Assembly (NCBI GenBank): GCA_905210415.1
Contig: CAJLWM010000005.1
Span: 1-64,000, forward strand
Source of the DNA: an uncultured Prevotellaceae bacterium
GTDB taxonomy: Bacteria; Bacteroidota; Bacteroidia; Bacteroidales; Muribaculaceae
Direction: 5' to 3'
DNA: 64,000 nucleotides
The position numbers and the translations under genes were made by a program. The first letter of the stretch is position 1; every line of letters starts with the position of its first letter. Positions 39,489 to 47,888 of the stretch are shown piece after piece. Under the pieces are notes generated by a model. It did no database searches. It worked only from the letters and a program-made list of their open reading frames with translations, and was not told the origin of the DNA.

Positions 39489-41063
39489 ATGGAATTCAAA
39501 TTGACTGAAGAGCAAAATAAACGACAATATGCAGCACGACGCAAACCTCAGCAAGCTGCCGAGGTGGTGAACGATTTCGGCAAACTGCAGCCACAAAGCA
39601 CCGACCTCGAAGAGGCTGTGCTTGGCGCGCTCATGCTTGAAACCGATGCCTTTGGTAAGGTGCAGGAAATACTTTCGCCAGAATGCTTCTACGAACCAAA
39701 CAACAAGAAAATCTACGAAGCCATTCAGCAACTCGGCACGATGTCGAAGCCTATCGATATGCTCACAGTCACCAACGAGCTGCGTGTTCTTGGCACCCTC
39801 GACGAAGTGGGTGGCCCGATACGCATTTCGCAACTCACCAGCAATGTGTCGTCGGCAGCCAACATCGAGTATCACGCACGCATCGTGGCACAGAAATATC
39901 TTGCCCGCGAGCTCATCAGCTTCAGCTCGCAGATTCAATCGCTTGCATTCGACGACTCGTTTGACATCTTCGACGTGCTCGAAGAGGCCCAAGGCAAGTT
40001 GTTTGAACTGACCCAACGCAACCTCAAGAAAGAAGTATGCGTAGTGAAAGACGAGGTGGTGAAAGCCCTCAACAAGATTGAGGAAGCATCCAACCGCACC
40101 GATGGTTTGAGCGGTCTGAACACTGGCTTTGAGGAAATCGACAAGATGACATCAGGTTGGCAAAACAGCGACCTTGTGATTATCGCCGCACGTCCTGCCA
40201 TGGGTAAGACAGCCTTCGTGCTCTCTATGGCTCTGCGCATGGCCGTTCGCTTCAATGAACCTATCGCCGTGTTCTCGCTTGAAATGTCAAACCTGCAATT
40301 GGTCAACCGTCTTATCAGTAACATATGTGAGATTCCGGGTAACGCCATCAAGAGCGGTACGCTCACGCCTCTGCAATGGGAGCAATTGCACTCACGCATA
40401 CAGCCACTCTACTCTGCTCCGCTGTATATCGACGATACACCGAGCCTTTCGGTGTTTGAATTGCGCACCAAGGCGCGCCGTCTGGTGCACGAACACGAGG
40501 TGAAGATGATTGTGATCGACTACTTGCAGCTTATGAACGCCAGCGGTATGAAGTTCGGTAGCCGCGAACAGGAAGTCAGCACCATCTCTCGTTCGCTAAA
40601 GCAATTAGCCAAAGAGCTTGATATTCCTATCATCGCGCTGTCACAGCTCAACCGTTCGGTGGAAAACCGTACCGACGGCAAAGTGCCCCAACTTTCCGAC
40701 CTGCGTGAATCAGGAGCCATCGAGCAAGACGCCGACATGGTGTGCTTCATCCACCGTCCTGAATACTATCTGAAATCAGACGTCGATGCTGAAGGCAAGG
40801 ATATTAAGGGTCTTGCGGAATTTATCTTCGCTAAGCACCGTAGTGGTGCTGTGGGCAAGATACAACTGCGATTCCGCGGTGACTTTGCACGATTTGAAGA
40901 TTGGGGCGAAAACGAGCTCTATGGCAACCACGGTATTGTGGCATCAAAACTCAATGCAGGCACCAACCCCGACAATGCCTCTAACGGAGCCGCCGATTCC
41001 TTCACAGGAAGCATCTCCGAAGAGCACTTCTTAGGCGGAGGCAACGAGCCAGCCGCGTTCTAA
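39489..41063 (+). CDS. dnaB: Replicative DNA helicase
   Basis: A 524-residue hexameric helicase of the replication fork. The frame is open from 39351, but the ATG at 39489 (MEFKLTEEQNKRQY) follows the promoter. The N-terminal domain begins near LQPQSTDLEEAVLGALMLE. Walker A is ARPAMGKTAF (about 236) and Walker B is MIVIDYLQLM. ALSQLNRSVENRTDGKVPQLSDLRESGAIEQDADMV is the signature of DnaB motifs H3/H4. No intein is seen. It is convergent with a small gene on the minus strand. Confidence 0.97.
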   Translation: MEFKLTEEQNKRQYAARRKPQQAAEVVNDFGKLQPQSTDLEEAVLGALMLETDAFGKVQEILSPECFYEPNNKKIYEAIQQLGTMSKPIDMLTVTNELRVLGTLDEVGGPIRISQLTSNVSSAANIEYHARIVAQKYLARELISFSSQIQSLAFDDSFDIFDVLEEAQGKLFELTQRNLKKEVCVVKDEVVKALNKIEEASNRTDGLSGLNTGFEEIDKMTSGWQNSDLVIIAARPAMGKTAFVLSMALRMAVRFNEPIAVFSLEMSNLQLVNRLISNICEIPGNAIKSGTLTPLQWEQLHSRIQPLYSAPLYIDDTPSLSVFELRTKARRLVHEHEVKMIVIDYLQLMNASGMKFGSREQEVSTISRSLKQLAKELDIPIIALSQLNRSVENRTDGKVPQLSDLRESGAIEQDADMVCFIHRPEYYLKSDVDAEGKDIKGLAEFIFAKHRSGAVGKIQLRFRGDFARFEDWGENELYGNHGIVASKLNAGTNPDNASNGAADSFTGSISEEHFLGGGNEPAAF

Positions 41064-41089
41064 GGCGACAACGAAAAAATACTACCATA

Positions 41090-41287
41090 TCACTCGCCAC
41101 AGTGGCAGCAATGGCAGTCAGTGTTTGTACAGCGTTCGCCATCACTTTGGCACGAGTCGCACTGCTCTGTTGCCACCCCTGTGACGAGTTCTGTTTCTAC
41201 AGCCGGCTTTTCAGGCTGAATAAGTTTTAACACCGTCAATATCACAACAAGCAGCACCACACTCAGCACGAGTCGGCGAATACGCAT
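41090..41287 (-). CDS. Small membrane-anchored Cys-rich protein
   Basis: A 65-residue ORF from the ATG at 41287; an ATG at 41302 adds five residues (MLSRK). It has an N-terminal signal anchor (RRLVLSVVLLVVILTVLKLI) and a tail with seven Cys (QCDSCQ, RCTNTDCHCCHCGE) that would lie outside the membrane. The Cys pattern suggests a metal-binding or disulfide-rich tail. I know no family for it. Codon choice resembles its neighbours, which supports a real gene, but it could still be chance. It is too small to judge by length. Confidence 0.5.
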   Translation of the reverse strand: MRIRRLVLSVVLLVVILTVLKLIQPEKPAVETELVTGVATEQCDSCQSDGERCTNTDCHCCHCGE

Positions 41288-41329
41288 CTTTCTACTCAAC
41301 ATATCTATAATTCAATTTTTTACCTTTAT

Positions 41330-41512
41330 CCCAATTCGGTCATTAGGGCTTGAATGGATTTCGAAATTTTAGATGTGCAGATTTTGTTTGCTTTTTAATG
41401 AGTAATAGCAGGCTATTGCGAATTAAAAACAAGCAAAAGATGCCTTATAAAAACCGAAAGACTTCAAGCAGTAGAACAAATTTTACATTTACGGCCTAAT
41501 GACCGATTTGGG
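41330..41512. repeat. Long imperfect palindrome between radC and the small ORF
   Basis: Terminal arms CCCAATTCGGTCATTAGG (41330-41347) and CCTAATGACCGATTTGGG (41495-41512) are inverted copies with one mismatch. The interior also folds back (GCTTGAA with TTCAAGC; TTTTGTTTGCTTTTTAAT with ATTAAAAACAAGCAAAA). There is no coding content. The arm recurs at 54556-54616 with one base changed, so it belongs to a dispersed family. Confidence 0.75.
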
Positions 41513-41532
41513 TTTATCTTTTCTCTTCTGCA

Positions 41533-42252
41533 TCACAAGCGACCATTGTCAAGATAGCTATAGCAACGCCCCTGCGTGACAATTATATGATCGACAAGCA
41601 TAATGTCAAGCAGCTTGCCAGCCTCAGCCACCTTCTGAGTGAGCATATCGTCCTGTCGACTCGGCGACGGATTGTTCGACGGGTGATTGTGCGCCAAGAT
41701 TATGCTATCGGCGCAATTCTCTATCGCCAAGCGCATAATCATCTTCACATCGCCCACCGTAGCCGATAGGCCGCCATCGCTCACCACGCACTCCTTCACC
41801 ACATGCTTAGCCCTGTCAAGCACAAGCAGCATCAGGCGCTCATGGTCGAGATGCGCCATCAATCGTCGCAGCAACTTCTTTGCCACATCGCTATTGGTAA
41901 TCGTGGGTTGCTCCACAAACTCTTCGTTTTCAAGCCTACGCCCCAACTCAAGTGCTGCCATAATGTTGATAGCCTTCACCTCACCGATACCATTATAGCG
42001 CATCAAATCGGAGATGCGCAGTCGGGCAAGCTTATATAGCTTATCGTCGCTGTCGTGCAATATGCGCCGACATAGATCCACCACCGACTCCCCCGGCTGA
42101 CCGCTACCGATGAGCGTAGCGAGCAATTCGGCGTCGGTGAGCATAGCCACCCCCTTTTCCAGAGCCTTTTCGCGAGGCCGGTCTTGCTGCGGCATATTCT
42201 TTATTGCGCGCATAGGCTTCCCAGAGTCTTCCATAGCAGTAGGCTTATTCAT
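41533..42252 (-). CDS. radC: RadC family JAMM/MPN metalloprotein
   Basis: A 239-residue protein. The N-terminal helix-hairpin-helix part (PREKALEKGVAMLTDAELLATLIGSG, ISDLMRYNGIGEVKAINIMAALELGRR) is followed by the JAMM domain, with HNHPSNNPSPSRQD giving the H-x-H-x7-S-x2-D metal motif. Despite the name, a role in DNA repair is not proven for RadC. Its start overlaps the preceding glycosyltransferase stop by 4 bases, so translation is probably coupled. Confidence 0.95.
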   Translation of the reverse strand: MNKPTAMEDSGKPMRAIKNMPQQDRPREKALEKGVAMLTDAELLATLIGSGQPGESVVDLCRRILHDSDDKLYKLARLRISDLMRYNGIGEVKAINIMAALELGRRLENEEFVEQPTITNSDVAKKLLRRLMAHLDHERLMLLVLDRAKHVVKECVVSDGGLSATVGDVKMIMRLAIENCADSIILAHNHPSNNPSPSRQDDMLTQKVAEAGKLLDIMLVDHIIVTQGRCYSYLDNGRL

Positions 42253-43247
42253 TTACCCTTACGAATGGCAATTTCCTCATTTATGTCACGTCCGTGCCCA
42301 AGCACAATCTTCCAGACGAATGCCTTAATAAATCCTATGCCATAGCTGCCCAATTGCACGAAACTGGTGATAATGGCAAGCGAAGCAATCTTCAAGCTCT
42401 TGGTGGAAATGAGCGCCGAAATCCACAGCATCACCACATAGAGCGCCAACGGCAATATTGCCCACCACTGCCATAGCAGCGACAGCAGCACGAGCGTGGC
42501 CACTCCCAGCACAAACACAGCAGGCAAGCAATGCACAAGCTTCAACGAATCGGGATAGAGCAACTTAAGCGTGATTCGCGACATGCCGAACACATAAGTC
42601 TGGCGCGAGAATTTCTTCAAATCCACACGACGCTTATGATACACAAAAGCATCTCTGATAAGACTTATCTCAAATCCGCCCTTGCGTATGCGCGTGCTCA
42701 TGTCGATGTCCTCGCTGAACATCTCGCGGAATCCGCCCACTTTCTTCCACACTTGGCGCGAGTATCCCATATTGAACGAGCGTGGCACAAACTTCTCCAT
42801 CTGCACCTTACCACCGCGAATACCGCCAGTGGTGAGGAATGCCGTCATCGAGAAATTGATAGCCTTCTGCACGTCGGTAAACGAATCGTGCGCAGCATCC
42901 GGTCCGCCAAAACAAGGCACATAATGCTCTTCAAGGCGGGCGGTGAGCGTCTTGAAATAGTCGGCCGGTATCACACAGTCGCTATCGAAGAATATGAAGT
43001 ACTCACCCTTAGCGCGCTCAATACCATAGTTGCGCGCTATGCTTCTTCCCTCATTGTCCTTGTAATGATATTGCACATCCACACGGCCGGCAAAACTCTC
43101 CACAATGTCTTTGCAAGGGTCAGAACTTCCGTCCTCCACTATTATCGCCTCAAAATTCCGCAAGCTTTGGCAAGCAAGGCTCTCCAGAAGGTCGCGCACC
43201 TCGTCACGCCTATTATACACTGGCACTATTACTGAAAAATATGGCAT
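42249..43247 (-). CDS. Family 2 glycosyltransferase, membrane-bound
   Basis: A 332-residue protein with a GT-A domain: FSVIVPVYNRRDEVRDLLESL at the N-terminus, metal-binding FFDSDCV and a catalytic-type SEDIDMSTRIRKGG. Two to three hydrophobic helices follow (about 235-315), anchoring it to the inner membrane. It probably transfers a sugar to a lipid-linked or envelope acceptor. It precedes and overlaps radC. Confidence 0.92.
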   Translation of the reverse strand: MPYFSVIVPVYNRRDEVRDLLESLACQSLRNFEAIIVEDGSSDPCKDIVESFAGRVDVQYHYKDNEGRSIARNYGIERAKGEYFIFFDSDCVIPADYFKTLTARLEEHYVPCFGGPDAAHDSFTDVQKAINFSMTAFLTTGGIRGGKVQMEKFVPRSFNMGYSRQVWKKVGGFREMFSEDIDMSTRIRKGGFEISLIRDAFVYHKRRVDLKKFSRQTYVFGMSRITLKLLYPDSLKLVHCLPAVFVLGVATLVLLSLLWQWWAILPLALYVVMLWISALISTKSLKIASLAIITSFVQLGSYGIGFIKAFVWKIVLGHGRDINEEIAIRKGK

Positions 43248-43274
43248 ATTATCGTTGTTTCGTTTCTTATTCTA

Positions 43275-43282
43275 CAAAAATA
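43275..43282 (-). promoter_or_regulatory. -7 box of the glycosyltransferase-radC operon
   Basis: Minus-strand TATTTTTG fits TAnnTTTG, 28 bases before the start at 43247. No clear -33. Confidence 0.45.
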
Positions 43283-43409
43283 ATAAAAAGAGATTGATAT
43301 ACGCACTTTTTTCGCCATCAACATCACCACGACTATTAAATATTCTTAACATATACACTTTTATAAGCATCATCGACAACAATTCAATAAAAAATATTGT
43401 AATTTAGCA

Positions 43410-44912
43410 ATGACACATATTATGTCAGCGATATCAAAGTTTTATCCACCCATGTTGAATACCATATTACTCGCAATATCGTTTATCGAATGGATCTATA
43501 TCCTTATCACAGTAGCATATTTTTGCACCGTGATGAGCATTATATGGGTGGTAATCTCCGAAAACAGAAATCCCGTGCGCTCGCTTGCCTGGATTACCGT
43601 GCTGCTTATGGCTCCGGTGATAGGCATTGTGCTATATATGTTCTTCGGGCGCTCGCTCAAAAGCAAAATCCTCTCAAACCAGCGCAGAAGGCGCATAACA
43701 GCGCAGGAACTGAAGGCTTATATGGTAGACGTTGACCGCCTTGGCTTCACAGAGAACACGCAGCAAAGCATTCGCCTTGCCCACACTATGTGCCAAGCCT
43801 ATTATTTCTCTGGCAACAAAGTTGACATCTTCACAAACGGCAAGGAAAAGTTTGAGGCTCTCCGCGCCGACTTGCTCGCTGCCAAGAATTATATCAATAT
43901 GCAATACTACATCTTCGAAGATGACACCATAGGCAACGAGATTCGCGACATTCTCATCGCTAAGGCACGCCAAGGCGTGAAGGTGAGAGTGATCTACGAC
44001 GGCGTTGGCTCTTTCAACGTAAGCAAGAGTTTCATCAAGCCGATGCTCGATGCCGGAGTGGAGGCCTACCCATTTATGCGCATCACCTTCCCAAAATTTG
44101 CGCAACGTGTCAATTGGCGCAACCACCGCAAAATAATGGTTATCGACGGCAAATATGGCTACATTGGCGGCATGAACATTGCCGACCGATATATTGATGG
44201 CTGCAATTGGGGCACCAAGCATGTGTGGCGCGACACGCACCTGCGCATCAGCGGCCCCGCAGTGAAGGCTTTTCAACACTCGTTTGCCCTCGACTGGAGC
44301 TTCATGAAGAAAGGCATCCTCACCGACCCTATCGCCACCGACTGCGACAACGAGGCCGATGCCGATGCCGGCATGCAACTTGTCACCAGCGGACCAATGA
44401 GCGAATGGAACAATATCGCACTAATGATGCTCAATGCCATCAGCAACGCCAAGCATTGCATCTATCTGCAGACTCCGTATTTTCTGCCTACAGAATCGTT
44501 ATTGAAAGCATTGCAAACCGCCGCACTCAGCGGTGTGGACGTGCGCATCATGATACCACGCGAGAGCGACTCGGCAATGTTGCGCCTTGCATCCTACTCC
44601 TACATCAACGAGTGCCTAAAGGCAAGAATCAAATTCTTCCTCTACGATGCCGGAATGCTCCATGCCAAAACGCTCGTGATTGACAACGAAATCAGCAGCG
44701 TGGGATCGACCAACTTTGATTTCCGCAGCTTCGAACACAACTTTGAGGGCAACGTGTTTATCTACGACACGGCTGCCAACAAACGCCTGAAGGAGATTTT
44801 CATCGACGACCTCAAGGAATGCACGCCATGCGACCATAAGACATGGTCGAGACGACCGAAATCACGCCGTATGCTCGAGTCGCTCACCCGACTGCTTAGC
44901 CCAGTGCTATAG
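43410..44912 (+). CDS. cls: Cardiolipin synthase, phospholipase D type
   Basis: A 500-residue membrane enzyme that joins two phosphatidylglycerols to make cardiolipin. Two N-terminal membrane helices are followed by two PLD domains, with HKD motifs NHRKIMVIDGKYGYIGG and HAKTLVIDNEISSVGSTNFDFRSF. Length and layout match bacterial ClsA-like enzymes. The start may instead be the second Met (MSAISKF) or the third (MLNTILL). Confidence 0.94.
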   Translation: MTHIMSAISKFYPPMLNTILLAISFIEWIYILITVAYFCTVMSIIWVVISENRNPVRSLAWITVLLMAPVIGIVLYMFFGRSLKSKILSNQRRRRITAQELKAYMVDVDRLGFTENTQQSIRLAHTMCQAYYFSGNKVDIFTNGKEKFEALRADLLAAKNYINMQYYIFEDDTIGNEIRDILIAKARQGVKVRVIYDGVGSFNVSKSFIKPMLDAGVEAYPFMRITFPKFAQRVNWRNHRKIMVIDGKYGYIGGMNIADRYIDGCNWGTKHVWRDTHLRISGPAVKAFQHSFALDWSFMKKGILTDPIATDCDNEADADAGMQLVTSGPMSEWNNIALMMLNAISNAKHCIYLQTPYFLPTESLLKALQTAALSGVDVRIMIPRESDSAMLRLASYSYINECLKARIKFFLYDAGMLHAKTLVIDNEISSVGSTNFDFRSFEHNFEGNVFIYDTAANKRLKEIFIDDLKECTPCDHKTWSRRPKSRRMLESLTRLLSPVL

Positions 44913-44947
44913 CCCGCCATGCTTACGATTGTTTGCCAATTATTCCT

Positions 44948-44955
44948 TACCTTTG
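44948..44955 (+). promoter_or_regulatory. -7 box of the ispE promoter
   Basis: TACCTTTG, 24 bases before the ispE ATG. No -33 at the normal distance. Confidence 0.5.
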
Positions 44956-44978
44956 CATAAAACTCAATTACTCCTGAT

Positions 44979-45803
44979 ATGATACGATTTCCAAACGCAA
45001 AAATCAACCTCGGACTCAACATAGTTAACCGTCGCCCCGACGGCTACCACGATATAGAGACAGTATTCTACCCAATCACCCTCGAAGACTCTATCGAGAT
45101 AGTGCTTGCGCAAGATGGCGCACCAACCACGCTGTCGTGCTACGGCCGACACGTGGATTGCCCTATGGAGAAAAATCTTGTCACCAAAGCATTCCGCCTA
45201 CTTCAGCGCGAATTCAATCTGCCCGAAGTGGAAATGCACCTACTCAAGCACATCCCCGACGGAGCTGGTCTGGGAGGCGGCAGCAGCGATGCCTCAAGCG
45301 CCCTTATCATCCTCAACGATATGTTTCACCTTGGTCTCACCGATGAGCAACTGGCCGAACGTGCCGCCACTCTCGGTGCCGACTGCGCATTCTTTATCTA
45401 CAATAAGCCTGTGATGGCTACAGGCATCGGCAATGTGTTCTCGCCAATCAACGTAGACCTCAGCGGATACCACCTGCTGCTGGTGAAGCCCGACGTAGCC
45501 GTGCCCACCGCGCAAGCCTACGCCAAAGTGGTGCCAACGAAGCCCGAAACGCCTATCATCGAGATATTGTGCAAGCCTATCGCCGAGTGGCGCGACAATC
45601 TCGTCAACGACTTTGAGCAAAGCGTGTTTGCACAACACCCAATACTTAGCGACATCAAAAATCAAATCTACGCATCTGGTGCCATCTACGCATCGATGAG
45701 CGGCTCTGGCTCCTCGCTATTCGGCATTTTCAGCGATGCCAATATGACAGACGAAGCACTCAAGCAATTCTCTCATTACGATGCCTACAATATTAAATTA
45801 TAA
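44979..45803 (+). CDS. ispE: 4-diphosphocytidyl-2-C-methyl-D-erythritol kinase
   Basis: A 274-residue GHMP kinase of the MEP isoprenoid pathway; it phosphorylates CDP-methylerythritol. The start FPNAKINLGLNIVNRRPDGYHDIETVFYPI and the ATP loop PDGAGLGGGSSDASSALI are diagnostic, and the C-terminal MSGSGSSLFGIF is GHMP motif III. Usual length. Confidence 0.97.
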   Translation: MIRFPNAKINLGLNIVNRRPDGYHDIETVFYPITLEDSIEIVLAQDGAPTTLSCYGRHVDCPMEKNLVTKAFRLLQREFNLPEVEMHLLKHIPDGAGLGGGSSDASSALIILNDMFHLGLTDEQLAERAATLGADCAFFIYNKPVMATGIGNVFSPINVDLSGYHLLLVKPDVAVPTAQAYAKVVPTKPETPIIEILCKPIAEWRDNLVNDFEQSVFAQHPILSDIKNQIYASGAIYASMSGSGSSLFGIFSDANMTDEALKQFSHYDAYNIKL

Positions 45804-45808
45804 TATTT

Positions 45809-45841
45809 TTTGTGAATATATGCAGTTTGGCAGAATCTTTG
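45809..45841 (+). promoter_or_regulatory. Probable grpE-dnaJ promoter
   Basis: TTTG (45809-45812) and AATCTTTG (45834-45841, one mismatch to TAnnTTTG) are 21 bases apart, 44 bases before grpE. No CIRCE-type repeat is seen. Confidence 0.45.
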
Positions 45842-45884
45842 TTGTAACATTTTTTAATAATAAAAATAAACAACAAACGATATT

Positions 45885-46493
45885 ATGTCAAAAAATAAAA
45901 AACATAACGAAGATACAGACGAACAAAAGATAAACAACACTCAAGAGACTGAAAACGCTGCAGAAGAAACCACTAAACAGGCTGAGGCTAACGAGGCTAA
46001 CGAAGCTACCGAAAAAGAGGAAGCTAAAGAGCCTACGCCAGAAGAAACTATTGCCGACCTCAACAAACAACTCGAAGAGTCGAAGAAGGAATACCTCTTC
46101 CTCATGGCTGAGTTTGACAACTTCCGCAAGCGCACTCTTCGCGAAAAGGCAGAACTTATTCGCAACGGAGCCGAAAAAGCATTGGGCGACATCCTCCCTA
46201 TTGTCGACGACTTTGAACGCGCTGTAAAAGCCAACGAAAAAGCCGACGACATCAACGCTGTGAAAGAAGGTTTCGGCTTGATTTACAATAAATTCATCAA
46301 ATATCTTGAGAAAAACCAAGTGAAGGCTATGGAATCAACTGGCAACGACTTTGATACCGAACTTCACGAGGCTGTCACCACATTCCCTGTCGACGACGAG
46401 GCTAAGAAAGGCAAAGTGATTGATACTGTACTCACTGGCTACACCATCAACGACAAGGTTTTGCGTCACGCTAAAGTGGTGGTAGGTCAATAA
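45885..46493 (+). CDS. grpE: Nucleotide exchange factor GrpE
   Basis: A 202-residue cochaperone that releases ADP from DnaK. It has a low-complexity acidic N-terminus (about 1-55), a long coiled coil (ADLNKQLEESKKEYLFLMAEFDNFRKRTLREKAEL) and a C-terminal beta domain (ELHEAVTTFPVDDEAKKGKVIDTVLTGYTINDKVLRHAKVVVG). It lies 29 bases before dnaJ, the usual Bacteroidetes pair. Confidence 0.96.
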   Translation: MSKNKKHNEDTDEQKINNTQETENAAEETTKQAEANEANEATEKEEAKEPTPEETIADLNKQLEESKKEYLFLMAEFDNFRKRTLREKAELIRNGAEKALGDILPIVDDFERAVKANEKADDINAVKEGFGLIYNKFIKYLEKNQVKAMESTGNDFDTELHEAVTTFPVDDEAKKGKVIDTVLTGYTINDKVLRHAKVVVGQ

Positions 46494-46522
46494 TTCATTA
46501 TTTGATGTAAATACGCATTGAT

Positions 46523-47701
46523 ATGGCAGAAAAAAGAGATTATTATGAAGTGCTTGGCGTAAGCAAAAACGCCACTGACGACGAATTGAAGAAAGCCTAC
46601 CGCAAGGTGGCTATGAAATATCACCCTGACCGACAAACTGATAAAAGCGACGCCGAGAAGAAGGAAGCCGAAGAGAAATTCAAGGAGGCTGCCGAAGCTT
46701 ATAGTGTGCTTAGCGATAAGGACAAACGCGCTCGCTACGACCAGTTTGGTCACGCAGGCATGAGCGGAGCCGGCGCTGGAGGTTTCGGTGGCGGATTTAC
46801 CGACATCAACGACATTTTCTCGCACTTTGGCGACATCTTCGGTGGCGCCGGAGGATTTGGCGGCTTCAGCAGTTTTGGTGGCGCTCGCGGCGGCAGCCGT
46901 GGTCGTAAAGTAAACCGTGGCACCGACCTTCGCGTGCGCGTTCGTGTCAACCTTAAAGAGGTGGCTCACGGCGTGGAGAAGAAACTCAAAATACCAAGAA
47001 TGGTGGCTTGCCCCGACTGTAAAGGCACTGGCGCTAAAAACGGCACTGAATTCACTACTTGTTCTCATTGCCACGGCACCGGTGTAATCACCAAGGTGCA
47101 ACAAACATTCCTCGGCGCTATGCAGACACAAACCACCTGTCCTAACTGTAAAGGCGAGGGCAAAATCATCAAAGAGAAATGCCCATCGTGCGGCGGCGTA
47201 GGTCTTGAACGCAAAGACCAAGTGGTGAGCGTAAACATCCCAGCCGGTGTAGCCGACGGCATGATGCTGAGAATGCAAGGATATGGCAACGATGCTCGCG
47301 GTGGTGGCATCCCTGGCGACTTGATTATCCAAATTGAAGAAGAACCAGATAAGGAATTGCAACGCGATGGCGAAGACTTGATCTACAACCTTATGCTCGA
47401 CTTCCCTACCGCTGTGTTTGGCGGAAAGGTAGAAGTGCCTACCGTTGATGGCAGAGTGCGCGTCACCATCGAGCCGGGCACACAACCTGGCAAGGTGCTG
47501 CGTCTGCGCAGCAAGGGTCTTCCTTCACCTAACGGATATGGCAACGGCGATATGCTTATAAACATCATGGTGTATGTGCCTGAGCATCTTAATAACGACG
47601 AACGTCGCGCTATAGAATCGCTCCGTGACTCTGAAAACATCAAACCATCAGAATCTACCAAGCAACGTCTATTCGACCGTCTCCGTCACATTTTTGACTA
47701 A
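46523..47701 (+). CDS. dnaJ: Chaperone DnaJ
   Basis: A 392-residue type I Hsp40. The J domain has the HPD motif ([10 protein letters not shown]), followed by a Gly/Phe-rich region (about 75-130). Four zinc-finger repeats are intact: [24 protein letters not shown] and CPSCGGVG. A substrate-binding C-terminal region follows. It stimulates DnaK and is co-transcribed with grpE. Confidence 0.97.
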   Translation: MAEKRDYYEVLGVSKNATDDELKKAYRKVAMKYHPDRQTDKSDAEKKEAEEKFKEAAEAYSVLSDKDKRARYDQFGHAGMSGAGAGGFGGGFTDINDIFSHFGDIFGGAGGFGGFSSFGGARGGSRGRKVNRGTDLRVRVRVNLKEVAHGVEKKLKIPRMVACPDCKGTGAKNGTEFTTCSHCHGTGVITKVQQTFLGAMQTQTTCPNCKGEGKIIKEKCPSCGGVGLERKDQVVSVNIPAGVADGMMLRMQGYGNDARGGGIPGDLIIQIEEEPDKELQRDGEDLIYNLMLDFPTAVFGGKVEVPTVDGRVRVTIEPGTQPGKVLRLRSKGLPSPNGYGNGDMLINIMVYVPEHLNNDERRAIESLRDSENIKPSESTKQRLFDRLRHIFD

Positions 47702-47730
47702 CAAAACGAAAATCTTTTCATAAAAGTTTA

Positions 47731-47769
47731 GGGGCTTTGGCCGGAAAATCCGACCAAAGCCCCTTTTTT
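47731..47769 (+). terminator. grpE-dnaJ terminator
   Basis: A perfect 10-bp stem (GGGGCTTTGG/CCAAAGCCCC) with an inner CGG-AAAA-CCG pairing, then six T, 30 bases after dnaJ. Confidence 0.9.
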
Positions 47770-47791
47770 CGGCTGTGACATAAAAGTTGAC

Positions 47792-47830
47792 AAAAAAGGA
47801 TGCCGCAGACTTTGGCGTCATACGGCATCC
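47792..47830 (-). terminator. Terminator of the 2077-residue surface protein gene
   Basis: A perfect 8-bp stem (GGATGCCG/CGGCATCC), extended by one pair, is followed on the minus strand by six T. It lies about 58 bases after the stop at 47889. Confidence 0.8.
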
Positions 47831-47888
47831 CTCATCAGCAACGACTGCCACAATGAGCAGCAATCAGTTGCATCGTATACTTAAGTTA

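Noticed and set aside
46487..47485. 332-codon minus-strand ORF opposite dnaJ
   Set aside because: dnaJ is unambiguous and its composition creates an open antisense frame.
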